Shown one piece after another: positions 41,802-50,109 of a DNA stretch of 64,000 nt. The translations under genes and the position numbers were made by a program. The notes below the pieces were generated by a model, which had not been told where the DNA came from, did no database searches, and was given only the letters and a program-made list of their open reading frames with translations. Position 1 is the first letter of the stretch. The number at the start of each line of letters is the position of its first letter. Where the stretch lies: contig NZ_LYWY01000039.1 in assembly GCF_001661915.1 (NCBI RefSeq), positions 310,001-374,000 of the forward strand, written 5' to 3'. The stretch comes from Croceicoccus pelagius (lineage in GTDB: Bacteria; Pseudomonadota; Alphaproteobacteria; Sphingomonadales; Sphingomonadaceae).

Positions 41802-43430
41802 TCAGCCGCCGCCCATCGTTTTGGTGCCGAGCGGGCGGCCGCCTGCATCTTCGGCTACGCCTGCTGCATCGGCGGGCTTGCCGACGCGGCCGTCCCATTC
41901 GATGCGATAGAGGTCGAAACGGCGGTCGCCGAGGTTGCGCACCGTTCCTTCTGCGCGGGCCCACGACAGATCGGCAAGGTTCACATCACTGATCGTCAGT
42001 GTCTCGACATTTTCGCTTGCCTCTGCGGCGATGCCGTCGCGGGCGAAGGGAAAATCGCAGGGCGTCAGGATGCAGGACTGGGCGTACTGGATGTCCATGT
42101 TACCCACGTTCGGCAGGTTGCCGACGTTGCCGCTCATCACCACGAAGCACTGGTTCTCGATCGCGCGAGCCTGTGCGCAGTAACGAACGCGCATATAACC
42201 CTGACGGCTGTCTGTGCAGAACGGCACGAAGATGATGCGCGCGCCTTCGTCGACGAGGCGGCGCGCGAGTTCGGGGAACTCGCTGTCGTAGCAGATGAGA
42301 ACGCCAATCGGGCCGCAGTCCGTCTGGATCGCGTCGATACTGTCACCGCCCTTGATGTTCCACCAATACGCCTCGTTCGGGGTGGCGTGGATCTTCTCCT
42401 GCTCGTGAATCGAACCGTCGCGCAGGCAGATGTATGCAACGTTGTGGATGTCGCCGTCTTCCATCCGCGTCGGATGCGACCCGCCAATGATGTTGATGTT
42501 GTATTCAAGCGCCATCTTCGACAGCGCGGTTCGGATGCGGGGGGTGTAGGCCGACAGCGCCTCGATCGATTCCTGGCTGCTCAGCTCCTGATCGGCAAAG
42601 GACAGCAGCGGCAGGGTGAACAGTTCGGGAAAGAGGATGAAGTCCGCTTCATAGTCGGCGGCGACGTCGACGAAATATTCGACGCCGCGCATGAATTCCT
42701 CGTAATCGTTAACCGCGCGGGCCTGCATCTGGCAGGTCGCGATACGAACGCTCTCCACGTCGCGGGGCAGGCGGAACTTCTTCGGCTGTTCGCTGTCGAC
42801 GTATGGGTTGCGCCAGACCATGTGGACGGCGTTGGCCTTCGATTTCTTGTCTTCGGGCAGATAGCCTTCGAGGATGCCGATAGGCTCGAACCCGTTGGCC
42901 AACTGGAAACGCAGAACCGGGTCGTGGATCTTACCCTCGACCACCTTGTTGAGGTAATCCTGTGGATCTTCGACCTTGCGGCGGTTGCGGGTGTAGTTCG
43001 GCATGCGACCGCCGAAGACGATGCCCGAAAGCTCGAGCCTTTCGGCCAGCGCGCGGCGTTCCTCGTAAAGGCGGCGCCCGATACGCGTGCCGCGCACCTT
43101 GGGGTCGACGCACATCTCGTAGCCGTAGAGCCATTCGCCGTTGGGAATGTGACGCGAACCGAAACCGTTGCCAGTGATCTCGTCCCAGGTATGAGGACGC
43201 ATCGCCATGTTCTTGGTGACGCGCATCGTGGCGCAATATCCGACCAGCTTGCCGTCCAGCTTCGCGACGAAACAACCTTCGGGATAGTTGTTCATCTGGC
43301 CACGGATTTCGCCGAAGGTATAGGCGGGCAGGTCCTCGTAGGCGCGGCGGACAAGGGCGGCGATGGCGGATACGTCCCGTGCTTCGGCCTGGCGGACTTC
43401 GAGACGGGCTTTGCTGCTTTTCTGGTTCAT
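41802..43430 (-). CDS. GNAT acetyltransferase fused to carbon-nitrogen hydrolase
   Basis: Two-domain protein of 542 residues. The N-terminal part (about 10-210) is a GNAT acetyltransferase: VRQAEARDVSAIAALVRRAYED, GYEMCVDPKVRGTRIGRRLYEERRALAE (the acetyl-CoA loop) and a LANGFEPIG end. The second (about 225-510) is a nitrilase-superfamily amidohydrolase. Its catalytic glutamate lies in FILFPELFTLP, the lysine in HEQEKIHATPNE and the nucleophilic cysteine in GVLICYDSEFPELARR. The fused architecture is known in bacteria, but its substrate is not. It is convergent with the acyl-CoA ligase, four bases apart. Confidence 0.92.
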   Translation of the reverse strand: MNQKSSKARLEVRQAEARDVSAIAALVRRAYEDLPAYTFGEIRGQMNNYPEGCFVAKLDGKLVGYCATMRVTKNMAMRPHTWDEITGNGFGSRHIPNGEWLYGYEMCVDPKVRGTRIGRRLYEERRALAERLELSGIVFGGRMPNYTRNRRKVEDPQDYLNKVVEGKIHDPVLRFQLANGFEPIGILEGYLPEDKKSKANAVHMVWRNPYVDSEQPKKFRLPRDVESVRIATCQMQARAVNDYEEFMRGVEYFVDVAADYEADFILFPELFTLPLLSFADQELSSQESIEALSAYTPRIRTALSKMALEYNINIIGGSHPTRMEDGDIHNVAYICLRDGSIHEQEKIHATPNEAYWWNIKGGDSIDAIQTDCGPIGVLICYDSEFPELARRLVDEGARIIFVPFCTDSRQGYMRVRYCAQARAIENQCFVVMSGNVGNLPNVGNMDIQYAQSCILTPCDFPFARDGIAAEASENVETLTISDVNLADLSWARAEGTVRNLGDRRFDLYRIEWDGRVGKPADAAGVAEDAGGRPLGTKTMGGG

Positions 43431-43481
43431 CGCCCGTCTATCTAGGTGATGGCGGGATGATTGTAAGGGCAGGATTTTCGC

Positions 43482-44141
43482 TTAATCGCCTGCGAAAAGC
43501 GCGTCGACATCGCCGCCGTTAGCATGGAGAGTAGCTGCGACCCGCTTGCGCCCTTCGTAATAGGGCATGGCCGGGTGGCTATCGCCGCTTTCCTTCATAT
43601 CCTGATATTCCGCATCGCTCAGGCTAGATTCCTGCGCGACATGATCGGCATATCCCTCAACCAGCCATTGCGGGGCGAGGGCGGCTTTGACGAAGCCATA
43701 GCGGCTGCGGATCATGCCATGGGCGGTTTCGTGGGCGATGATGGCGGAAATCGAGCGTTCCCCGCCCTGTGTTGCGCCGTTCGTGACAAGGTCGCTGGCA
43801 AGATCGCTGCGGTTCAGGACGATCGGTTCGCCTAGCGGACGGGATAGGGCAAATGCGCCGTAACTCGACGGCGCGGAAAGCCAGGTCCAGCGCCAGCCAC
43901 CGTCGGTCAGGAATATGTCGCGGCCTTCGTCGCCCGTGGCGATCGGGCTTTTCGCGATAAGGGCGTTCGCGCGTTTCGTCACGGCGTCGAGTGCGGCAGG
44001 GTCGATCGGTTCGACCGACCAGACCCTGTCGCCATTGCTCTCGCCATAATGGGGAAAGGCAAGCAGCTGCGGGGCCAGAAGCGGCCCGGCCAGCACGATC
44101 GCGGCGCCTGTCGCCGCGATGCGTGCCAGTTTCCCGATCAG
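43482..44141 (-). CDS. HExxH metallopeptidase-like membrane-anchored protein
   Basis: About 219 residues. A hydrophobic N-terminus ([25 protein letters not shown]) should anchor or export it. The centre has [16 protein letters not shown], a zinc-peptidase HExxH motif, followed by [15 protein letters not shown], whose glutamate could be the third ligand as in gluzincins. The reading frame has no ATG near the expected start. The nearest fitting codons are CTG at 44141 or 44147, overlapping the icd stop, or GTG at 44096 within the signal. The only in-frame ATG (44270) lies inside icd and adds arginine-rich residues. The start is therefore unresolved. Function is inferred from the motif. Confidence 0.65.
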   Translation of the reverse strand: MIGKLARIAATGAAIVLAGPLLAPQLLAFPHYGESNGDRVWSVEPIDPAALDAVTKRANALIAKSPIATGDEGRDIFLTDGGWRWTWLSAPSSYGAFALSRPLGEPIVLNRSDLASDLVTNGATQGGERSISAIIAHETAHGMIRSRYGFVKAALAPQWLVEGYADHVAQESSLSDAEYQDMKESGDSHPAMPYYEGRKRVAATLHANGGDVDALFAGD

Positions 44142-45364
44142 GCCCAGGCCTGCATTTCCTTTTCGAGGCCTTCGACGATGGCTTCGAAGAACTGCTCGGT
44201 CGTCATCCAGTCCTGCGACGGGCCGATGAGGAGGGCGAGGTCCTTGGTCATCTTGCCGTCCTCGACGCACTTCACGCAGACGCGCTCAAGCGTTTCGGCG
44301 AACTTCACGACGTCCGGCGTGTTGTCGAACTTGCCGCGGTACATGAGGCCGCGGGTCCACGCGAAGATCGACGCGATCGGGTTGGTCGAAGTCGCCTTGC
44401 CCTGCTGGTGCTGGCGATAGTGGCGGGTGACGGTGCCGTGGGCGGCCTCGGCCTCGACGGTTTTGCCGTCGGGAGCCATCAGGACCGAAGTCATCAGACC
44501 CAGCGAGCCGTAGCCCTGTGCAACGGTGTCCGACTGCACGTCGCCGTCGTAGTTCTTGCAGGCCCAGACGAACTTGCCCGACCACTTGAGCGCGGATGCG
44601 ACCATGTCGTCGATCAGGCGGTGTTCGTAGTGGATGCCGGCTTCCTTGAACTTCTCTGCAAAGCCCTCGGTGTCGAACACTTCCTGGAAGAGGTCCTTGA
44701 AGCGGCCGTCGTAGGCCTTCAGAATCGTGTTCTTGGTCGACAGATAAACCGGCCACTTGAGGCCGAGGCCGTAGTTGAACGAAGCGCGTGCGAAGTCGCG
44801 GATCGATTCGTCGAGATTGTACATCGCCATCGCGACGCCCGAGCTTTCGAACTTGTAGACTTCGAGGTCGAGATCGCCCTTGCCGTCGGCGCTGTCGAAG
44901 ACGAGGCGCAGGGTGCCGGCGCCCGGGATCAGCGTGTCGGTGGCGCGATACTGGTCACCGAAGGCGTGACGGCCGACGACGATGGGGTCGGTCCAGCCCG
45001 GAACGAGACGCGGCACGTTGTCGATGACGATCGGTTCGCGGAAGACGACGCCGCCAAGGATGTTGCGGATCGTGCCGTTGGGCGAACGCCACATCTTCTT
45101 GAGATTGAACTCTTCCACGCGGGCTTCGTCCGGCGTGATCGTGGCGCACTTAACGCCGACGCCGTATTCCTTGATCGCGTTGGCGGCATCGACGGTGATC
45201 TGGTCGTCGGTTTCGTCACGCTTCTCGACCGAGAGATCGTAATATTTCAGGTCGATATCGAGATAAGGCAGGATCAGACGCTCGCGAATCCACTGCCAGA
45301 TGATGCGGGTCATTTCGTCGCCGTCGATCTCGACGACCGGGTTCGCTACCTTGATCTTCTGCAT
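44138..45364 (-). CDS. icd: NADP-dependent isocitrate dehydrogenase
   Basis: Oxidatively decarboxylates isocitrate to 2-oxoglutarate in the TCA cycle. The 408 residues are of the eukaryote-like (type II) subfamily common in alphaproteobacteria: [75 protein letters not shown] and [19 protein letters not shown]. Its stop overlaps the possible CTG start of the next gene. Confidence 0.97.
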   Translation of the reverse strand: MQKIKVANPVVEIDGDEMTRIIWQWIRERLILPYLDIDLKYYDLSVEKRDETDDQITVDAANAIKEYGVGVKCATITPDEARVEEFNLKKMWRSPNGTIRNILGGVVFREPIVIDNVPRLVPGWTDPIVVGRHAFGDQYRATDTLIPGAGTLRLVFDSADGKGDLDLEVYKFESSGVAMAMYNLDESIRDFARASFNYGLGLKWPVYLSTKNTILKAYDGRFKDLFQEVFDTEGFAEKFKEAGIHYEHRLIDDMVASALKWSGKFVWACKNYDGDVQSDTVAQGYGSLGLMTSVLMAPDGKTVEAEAAHGTVTRHYRQHQQGKATSTNPIASIFAWTRGLMYRGKFDNTPDVVKFAETLERVCVKCVEDGKMTKDLALLIGPSQDWMTTEQFFEAIVEGLEKEMQAWA

Positions 45365-45532
45365 AGAGCTCGTTCTCTCGATTGTTTTCTAGAGGGAGAG
45401 CGCGCTTCGTTGCGCGCAGGAACTTTCGCGCGCCTCTTAGCAAAGCAAGAGGCGAGTGCAAGGCGCGACGACGCGAACTAGCGGAATGTCTGAGGTGTCA
45501 GGCGCGGAATTGAAAGGCGCGCCGGGAGCCGA

Positions 45533-45607
45533 TGGTGGGCGTAGCAAGGATTGAACTTGCGACCCCTACGATGTCAACATAGTGCTCTACCACTGAGCTA
45601 TACGCCC
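45533..45607 (-). tRNA. tRNA-Val(GAC)
   Basis: On the minus strand GGGCGTA pairs with TACGCCC across the acceptor stem; D-arm TAGCTCAGTGGTAGAGCA, anticodon loop TTGACAT (anticodon GAC, valine) on a CTATG/CGTAG stem, and T-arm GTTCAATCC are all present. The CCA end is encoded (45533-45535). The full gene is 75 bases. Confidence 0.97.
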
Positions 45608-45723
45608 ACACCATCGGTTCCGCGCGGGCCGGAAATCAATGCTTCCGGCTGGCAGGCGCTGCCCAATAGCGATCACTTCGCGCGGGGGCAACCCCGTTTG
45701 AGCAGCCTTCGAAAAAAGTTTCG

Positions 45724-46101
45724 TTACAGGTTCGCGTTCACCATCGAACCGTCGAACAGACGCTCCACCTCCAGCACGAGATCGCGCAGGTGGAAAGGCT
45801 TCGAAAGCACTTTGGCCTGCGGTGCTTCGCGGCTGGCCTTCATCGTCACGGCGGCAAAGCCGGTGATGAACATCACTTTCGTGATCGGCGATACCTGTGC
45901 GCAGCGCTGCGCCAATTCGATTCCATCCATTTCCGGCATGACGATGTCGGAAAGCAGAAGATCGAAATGTTCCTCGGTCAGAAGAGGAAGGGCGTGCGTG
46001 CCCCGGTCGACCGCGACGACTTCATACCCGGCGTTCTCCAGCGCGCGGGCAAGATAAGTGCGCATCGAATCTTCGTCTTCGGCAAGCAGGATGCGAATCA
46101 T
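45724..46101 (-). CDS. cpdR: Response regulator CpdR
   Basis: Single-domain receiver of 125 residues, the adaptor that (unphosphorylated) directs ClpXP to cell-cycle substrates in Caulobacter. It starts MIRILLAEDEDSMRTYLARAL; the phosphoacceptor is D52 in LLLSDIVMPEMDGIELAQR, followed by KVMFITGFAAVTM and KVLSKPFHLRDLVLEVERL. The AEDEDSMR, FITGFAAV and SKPFHLR combination is specific to CpdR. It should receive phosphate via CckA-ChpT; cckA lies about 12 kb away. The ATG at 46101 has GAGAG upstream. Confidence 0.93.
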   Translation of the reverse strand: MIRILLAEDEDSMRTYLARALENAGYEVVAVDRGTHALPLLTEEHFDLLLSDIVMPEMDGIELAQRCAQVSPITKVMFITGFAAVTMKASREAPQAKVLSKPFHLRDLVLEVERLFDGSMVNANL

Positions 46102-46359
46102 GATGCTCTCGATAACCCCGTCTATTCCGGCGCGTAAAACCCGGTTCGGCAGCCCTGTGGATTGGTCCGATAATCCAGCAGATGGCGAGACCGGTTGGCG
46201 AAGCGCCGTCCAACAGAAGCAACTGTATAACAAATTGGTTTAATTTTTTCACGTTTTCCAGGCCTGTTCGGGATTGAAACAGGGGAAATCGATCGGAATG
46301 CGGACAAGCGCCAGCGCAGAGCATTGACGGCGCCGCCGCGCATGGTCAGCCTGACCGCA

Positions 46360-47328
46360 ATGAATAAGCCGCGCTCCAACCCGCACGACGCAATGCCGAT
46401 GAAGGGCGTGGTCAGCGGCGGTTCGATCCCCGGAACTTCGCGTGCCGCGTTCACGCTCAGCCATGCCGATTCCGTCCTGCCGGTCCTGATCGCGGTGCCC
46501 CACGCGGGCAGAGCCTACCCGCCCGATCTTGTCGAGAAGATGCGCGATCCGATCGAGGCACAACGAAGGCTGGAGGACCGGTTCGTCGATCTCGTCGCGC
46601 GCGAGGCTGCTGCGGCCTGTTCGACGTCGCTTCTGGTCGCGCATGCGCCGCGCGCGATGCTGGATTTGAATCGCGACCCGCATGACCTCGACCTGTCGAT
46701 GTTTACCGCCAGCGAAGCCGACAAGGCCGCCATGCGCCGCAAGATGCCGCGCGGGCCGGGCCAGAGTTCGCGTTCGATGCGCGGGCTTGGCCTGTTTCCC
46801 CGCCGCTTGCCCGGCGTAGGCGAACTCTGGCGCGGGCCGATGGTGCCGCAAGATGCGAACCGGCGAGTCGCGGCGATCCATGCACCTTATCACGACGCCC
46901 TTGGGAAGACGCTTGCGCAGATGCAGGAGATCTGGGGCGAGGTCCTGCTGCTCGACCTGCATTCGATGCCCGACCTGCCGGCCCGCCTTTCGGGCAGCCC
47001 ACCACCGACTCACGTAATCGGTGACCGCTTCGGCGCCAGCTGCCGCCGTGACCTGGTGGCGACGGCAATCGACACGCTCGACCGCTCGGGGATCGAGGTT
47101 GCCTACAACCGGCCTTATGCAGGCGGTTACGTGCTCGACCGGCATGGTGATCCGCGCAAGGGCGTCCATGCGATCCAGCTGGAAATTGCGCGCGGGGAAT
47201 ATCTCGATGCTCAGACGCAGCCCGATAAGGCGCGCGTCTCGATCCAGGCTGGGTTCGTCGCCGAAGTTGTGCGCGCTTGCGGCGCCGTTCTGGCCGGTCG
47301 TGCCGACTGGCCGCTGGCGGCGGAGTAG
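46360..47328 (+). CDS. N-formylglutamate amidohydrolase family protein
   Basis: Predicted zinc hydrolase of 322 residues. Family features include VLIAVPHAGRAYPPDLV near the N-terminus, APRAMLDLNRDPHDLD, APYHDALGKTLAQ, LLDLHSMPDLP and the C-terminal VHAIQLEIARGEYLD. In histidine degradation such enzymes hydrolyse N-formylglutamate, but no other hut genes are near, so the substrate is open. Starts at 46324 (TTG), 46342 and 46360 (both ATG) are possible and none has a clear ribosome site. Confidence 0.85.
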   Translation: MNKPRSNPHDAMPMKGVVSGGSIPGTSRAAFTLSHADSVLPVLIAVPHAGRAYPPDLVEKMRDPIEAQRRLEDRFVDLVAREAAAACSTSLLVAHAPRAMLDLNRDPHDLDLSMFTASEADKAAMRRKMPRGPGQSSRSMRGLGLFPRRLPGVGELWRGPMVPQDANRRVAAIHAPYHDALGKTLAQMQEIWGEVLLLDLHSMPDLPARLSGSPPPTHVIGDRFGASCRRDLVATAIDTLDRSGIEVAYNRPYAGGYVLDRHGDPRKGVHAIQLEIARGEYLDAQTQPDKARVSIQAGFVAEVVRACGAVLAGRADWPLAAE

Positions 47329-47334
47329 CGCACA

Positions 47335-47367
47335 TAAAAAACCACCCCGTGAAGCTCACGGGGTGGT
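47335..47367 (-). terminator. Strong terminator of the candidate small RNA
   Basis: ACCACCCCGTGA-AGC-TCACGGGGTGGT, twelve pairs and a three-base loop; on the minus strand it is followed directly by six T (47335-47340). It could also stop the converging plus-strand gene that ends at 47328 only if it acted from the other side, which the base order does not favour. Confidence 0.9.
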
Positions 47368-47417
47368 CAAGGTTCAGGGAGGTTGACGCACGCTAATGCG
47401 TCAGTTCGGTGGGCCAT
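47367..47417 (-). CDS. 16-codon ORF inside the candidate small RNA
   Basis: ATG with GAGG eight bases upstream opens a 16-residue frame, MAHRTDALACVNLPEP, whose stop lies at the edge of the terminator stem. Layout is that of a leader peptide, but no downstream gene exists on this strand. The good ribosome site and the lack of other features are the only evidence. Confidence 0.35.
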   Translation of the reverse strand: MAHRTDALACVNLPEP

Positions 47418-47444
47418 GAGGGAAGCCTCACCAGAACTGTCCTC

Positions 47445-47473
47445 AAATTAGGCTATTCGCTTGCCTGTTGCAA
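47445..47473 (-). promoter_or_regulatory. Sigma-70-type promoter of the candidate small RNA
   Basis: On the minus strand TTGCAA (47468-47473) and TAATTT (47445-47450) are separated by exactly 17 bases. The start would be near 47438. Read by eye from consensus only. Confidence 0.5.
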
Positions 47474-47513
47474 GAGTGCATCACGCAAGAAATATTTTTG
47501 CAGTGCGGTAAAG

Positions 47514-47550
47514 GTCCGGCGAACCGGTAAATTCGCCGGACGAAATTTTT
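47514..47550. terminator. Perfect hairpin between sapC and the small RNA promoter
   Basis: GTCCGGCGAA-N8-TTCGCCGGAC, ten pairs. On plus it is followed by GAAATTTTT; on minus by CCTTTACC. It probably ends the sapC transcript, whose stop is 24 bases away, but the T-run favours the plus direction. Confidence 0.6.
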
Positions 47551-47565
47551 AGACGCCTGTAGTTT

Positions 47566-48345
47566 TTACGCTCCAGCCGTCTCGGCTTCCTGGGCGACCG
47601 GGCCCTTGCCCATGCTCAGCTGGCGCGAGAATATTTCGCGCATGAGGTCAAGCGAGATCAGGTGGCAGGTGACGAGGGTCAGCAAACCGCTCTGGTTCCA
47701 CTGGCGCAGGACGTCGCCGCGCACTTCCTTCAGCTTTTCCTGGTTCACCATCGAGAATCCGCGATAGATGAAGGGCTGCTGGCCTTCGCGGCTGATCGAC
47801 ACTTCGCCGTCCATCAGCAGGTCATGCTTCTTCAGCTCGTCGATGAAGGCCTTGGTCTTCATGCCGGCCTGTTCGAAGTTCTCGTTGAACTTCAGAACGT
47901 TCTGCGTTGCTTCGCTCGGCTGGCCGTCAGTGAAGAGAGCTTGGCCGTCCTCGAACTCGCCGACAAGGCCGCTCGATGGGTCGAAGCACAGCGAAAGCTG
48001 GTCGCTGTCGGCCTGCAACTTGGCAAGAAGGAACGGATAGCGGCGGGCATAGGCCGGGACGTAGCATTCGCGCGTCATTGTGCCTTCAGCGTCGAAGAAG
48101 GTGTTTACCCCTTCGTTAAGACCCATGAGCGCCAGCGGTACCGGGTTCTCGCCCGAGGAGAAGATGATCGGGAAGTGGCGCTGTGCGAGCGGGAATTCCT
48201 CGACCGTCAGCGGAACCGCATGCTCGTTGGCGAGCCACGGAGCCTTGTCGGTGGTGCGGGCACTGAAGTTGCCGTGCTGGTTGCTGTTCAGCGGCTGAAG
48301 CGACTTGTAGAAAAGCGGAAGATTGGCGTTCGGCGCGCTGGCCAT
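47566..48345 (-). CDS. SapC family protein
   Basis: A 259-residue protein of the SapC family (named after the Campylobacter surface-layer locus). Landmarks: NLPLFYKSLQPLNSNQHGN near the start, VPLTVEEFPLAQRHFPIIFS, VPLALMGLNEGVNTFFD, CYVPAYARRYPFLLAK and LCFDPSSGLV. In sphingomonads such genes often stand beside TonB-dependent receptors, halogenases or hydroxylases; none is adjacent here. No signal peptide is visible. The ATG at 48345 has CGGAGAG upstream; a longer frame reaches 48411. Biochemical role unknown. Confidence 0.88.
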   Translation of the reverse strand: MASAPNANLPLFYKSLQPLNSNQHGNFSARTTDKAPWLANEHAVPLTVEEFPLAQRHFPIIFSSGENPVPLALMGLNEGVNTFFDAEGTMTRECYVPAYARRYPFLLAKLQADSDQLSLCFDPSSGLVGEFEDGQALFTDGQPSEATQNVLKFNENFEQAGMKTKAFIDELKKHDLLMDGEVSISREGQQPFIYRGFSMVNQEKLKEVRGDVLRQWNQSGLLTLVTCHLISLDLMREIFSRQLSMGKGPVAQEAETAGA

Positions 48346-48487
48346 GGTCTCTCTCCGGAAAAGGAAATCTGTAAAATCAGGTGATGGGTGTTCGCCGCCC
48401 CCCAGCGGCAATCAGTCGCGCTTTAAGCCCTCGCGCACGCGGGCGCAAGGCAGGGGACAGGCGAAATGCAGCGTTCCGGTGCGTGGA

Positions 48488-49933
48488 TCACACCAGTTTG
48501 CCGGGATTGAGCAGACCGTCGGGGTCGAGCGCCGCTTTTACCTTGCGCATCACCGACAGTGCGACCGGATCGTGTGTGTCGCGAAGCGTCTGCAACTTGT
48601 CCTGGCCGATGCCATGCTCCGCCGAGATCGAGCCGCCCCAGTCCGTGACGCTGCGATAGACATGCGCGCTTAATTTCTTGCCGGTCTCCTGCTCCCACTT
48701 CGGGCCGTCCGATCCGGCAGGCGCGATGACGTGAAGGTGAACGTTGCCGTCGCCGAGGTGGCCGAAGGCGGCGACTTCGTGGTCGGGATGCGCCGAAAGG
48801 ACCGATTCGGTAATCGCATCGATGAACTCGGGCATCTTCGAAACCGGCACTGAGATGTCGTGCTGCATGGCAGGACCCTTGGCGCGCTCGGCCGGAGAGA
48901 TCGTCTCGCGCAGTTGCCAGAAAGCCTCGGCCTGGGTTTCGTTGGCGGCGATGACCGCATCGCTGACCAGTTCCGCCTCGAATGCGTCCATCAGGACTTT
49001 TTCGACCTGTTCGCCAAGCGCATCCGCGCCTTCCCTGTCGGCGACGAATTCCATCAACGCATACCATGGATGCTGCCCGTCAAGCGGGGCTTGCGCATCG
49101 GGGATGTAGGCGAGCACGGCGTCGAGGCAGGACTGCGGCATGATCTCGAACCCTTCGAGCGCGTCGGCCATTGCGCCCTGGCAATGTTGCATCAGGCGGC
49201 GCGCGTCCTGTGTCGAGGCGATGCCTGCGATCACGACACGGCGGTCGGCAATGCCGTGCGAAAGCTGCACTACGACGCGCGAAACTATGCCCAGAGTGCC
49301 TTCCGAGCCAATGAACATCTGCTTCAGGTCGAAGCCGCGATTGTCCTTCTTGAGATGCGAGGTGAGGTCGAGAACCTCACCGCTTGCCAGAACGACCTCA
49401 AGCCCGGCCACCAGCGCGCGCATCACGCCGTGGCGCAAAACTTGCGTTCCGCCGGCATTGGTCGCGACCAGTCCGCCCAGCGTGGCCGAACCCTTGCCGC
49501 CGAGCGATAGGGGAAAGCGCATGCCCTGCGCCTCTGCGGCTTCGTGCAATGTCTGCAGCACCGCGCCCGCGCCGCAAGTTGCGGTCATCGCGTCGGCATC
49601 GATGGCGATGTCGTTCATGCGGCGGGTGGAGAGGAGGATAGCCGTGCCGCTGTCATCGGGCGTCGCCCCGCCGACCATGCCGCTATTGCCGCCCTGCGCG
49701 ACGATTGGCACACCGTGCTGCGCACAAAGCGCAACGATGCCGGAAAGCTCGTCGGTATTCGCTGGCTGAGCCAATGCGCGCGCGGCGCCGTGATAACGCC
49801 CGCGCCAGTCGGTGAGCCACGGCTCCATGTCGTCCGCATCGGTGACAAGGCCTTTCTGGCCCAGGATGCGCTGTGCCTCTGCCATGAATTCGTTCTGCGC
49901 GTTTTCGCGCTCGATCGCGGTGTTTTCAGTCAT
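48488..49933 (-). CDS. FAD-linked 2-hydroxyacid dehydrogenase, GlcD/D2HGDH family
   Basis: Flavoenzyme of 481 residues that oxidises a D-2-hydroxyacid such as D-lactate, glycolate or D-2-hydroxyglutarate. The FAD-binding PCMH domain has VPIVAQGGNSGMVGGATPD, SLGGKGSATLGGLVATNAGG and MFIGSEGTLGIVSRV. The C-terminal domain has the metal-binding AFGHLGDGNVHLHV and SISAEHGIGQDK, ending LDPDGLLNPGKLV. The single-polypeptide form suits D-lactate or D-2-hydroxyglutarate rather than GlcDEF. The ATG at 49933 has AGGGAC upstream. Confidence 0.92.
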   Translation of the reverse strand: MTENTAIERENAQNEFMAEAQRILGQKGLVTDADDMEPWLTDWRGRYHGAARALAQPANTDELSGIVALCAQHGVPIVAQGGNSGMVGGATPDDSGTAILLSTRRMNDIAIDADAMTATCGAGAVLQTLHEAAEAQGMRFPLSLGGKGSATLGGLVATNAGGTQVLRHGVMRALVAGLEVVLASGEVLDLTSHLKKDNRGFDLKQMFIGSEGTLGIVSRVVVQLSHGIADRRVVIAGIASTQDARRLMQHCQGAMADALEGFEIMPQSCLDAVLAYIPDAQAPLDGQHPWYALMEFVADREGADALGEQVEKVLMDAFEAELVSDAVIAANETQAEAFWQLRETISPAERAKGPAMQHDISVPVSKMPEFIDAITESVLSAHPDHEVAAFGHLGDGNVHLHVIAPAGSDGPKWEQETGKKLSAHVYRSVTDWGGSISAEHGIGQDKLQTLRDTHDPVALSVMRKVKAALDPDGLLNPGKLV

Positions 49934-50109
49934 GGTGTCCCTGTGCCACAGCGCACGGCCTTTGTCTCTGCCCGGCGACACTCCTCGGCGGTTCACCACT
50001 TATTCAATCTCGCCGGCTCAATACGGGGCAGGGACAATTCGCGGGCTTGCGAGGGCAGGGGACATTCCCCTACCCAGACCTCGACCGCATCAGGGCAGGA
50101 GCACGCGCA

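Larger units (their letters stand above)
47335..47438 (-). ncRNA. Candidate small RNA with a 16-codon ORF
   Basis: A self-contained unit on the minus strand: promoter TTGCAA-N17-TAATTT, predicted start near 47438, then about 104 bases ending in a strong terminator. Before the terminator it can form AGTTC..GAACT/GGTG..CACC pairing and a GACGCA-TGCGTC hairpin, leaving AACCTCCCTGAACC single-stranded; CCTCC could pair with ribosome sites of target mRNAs. No gene follows on this strand until cpdR 1.2 kb away. I do not recognise a described RNA family. Whether it acts as RNA, as a peptide message, or both is unknown. Confidence 0.55.

Noticed and set aside
44138-44270. ATG at 44270 as start of the HExxH protein
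   Set aside because: It lies 130 bases inside icd on the same strand and would add an arginine-rich lead that removes the signal-anchor from the N-terminus.
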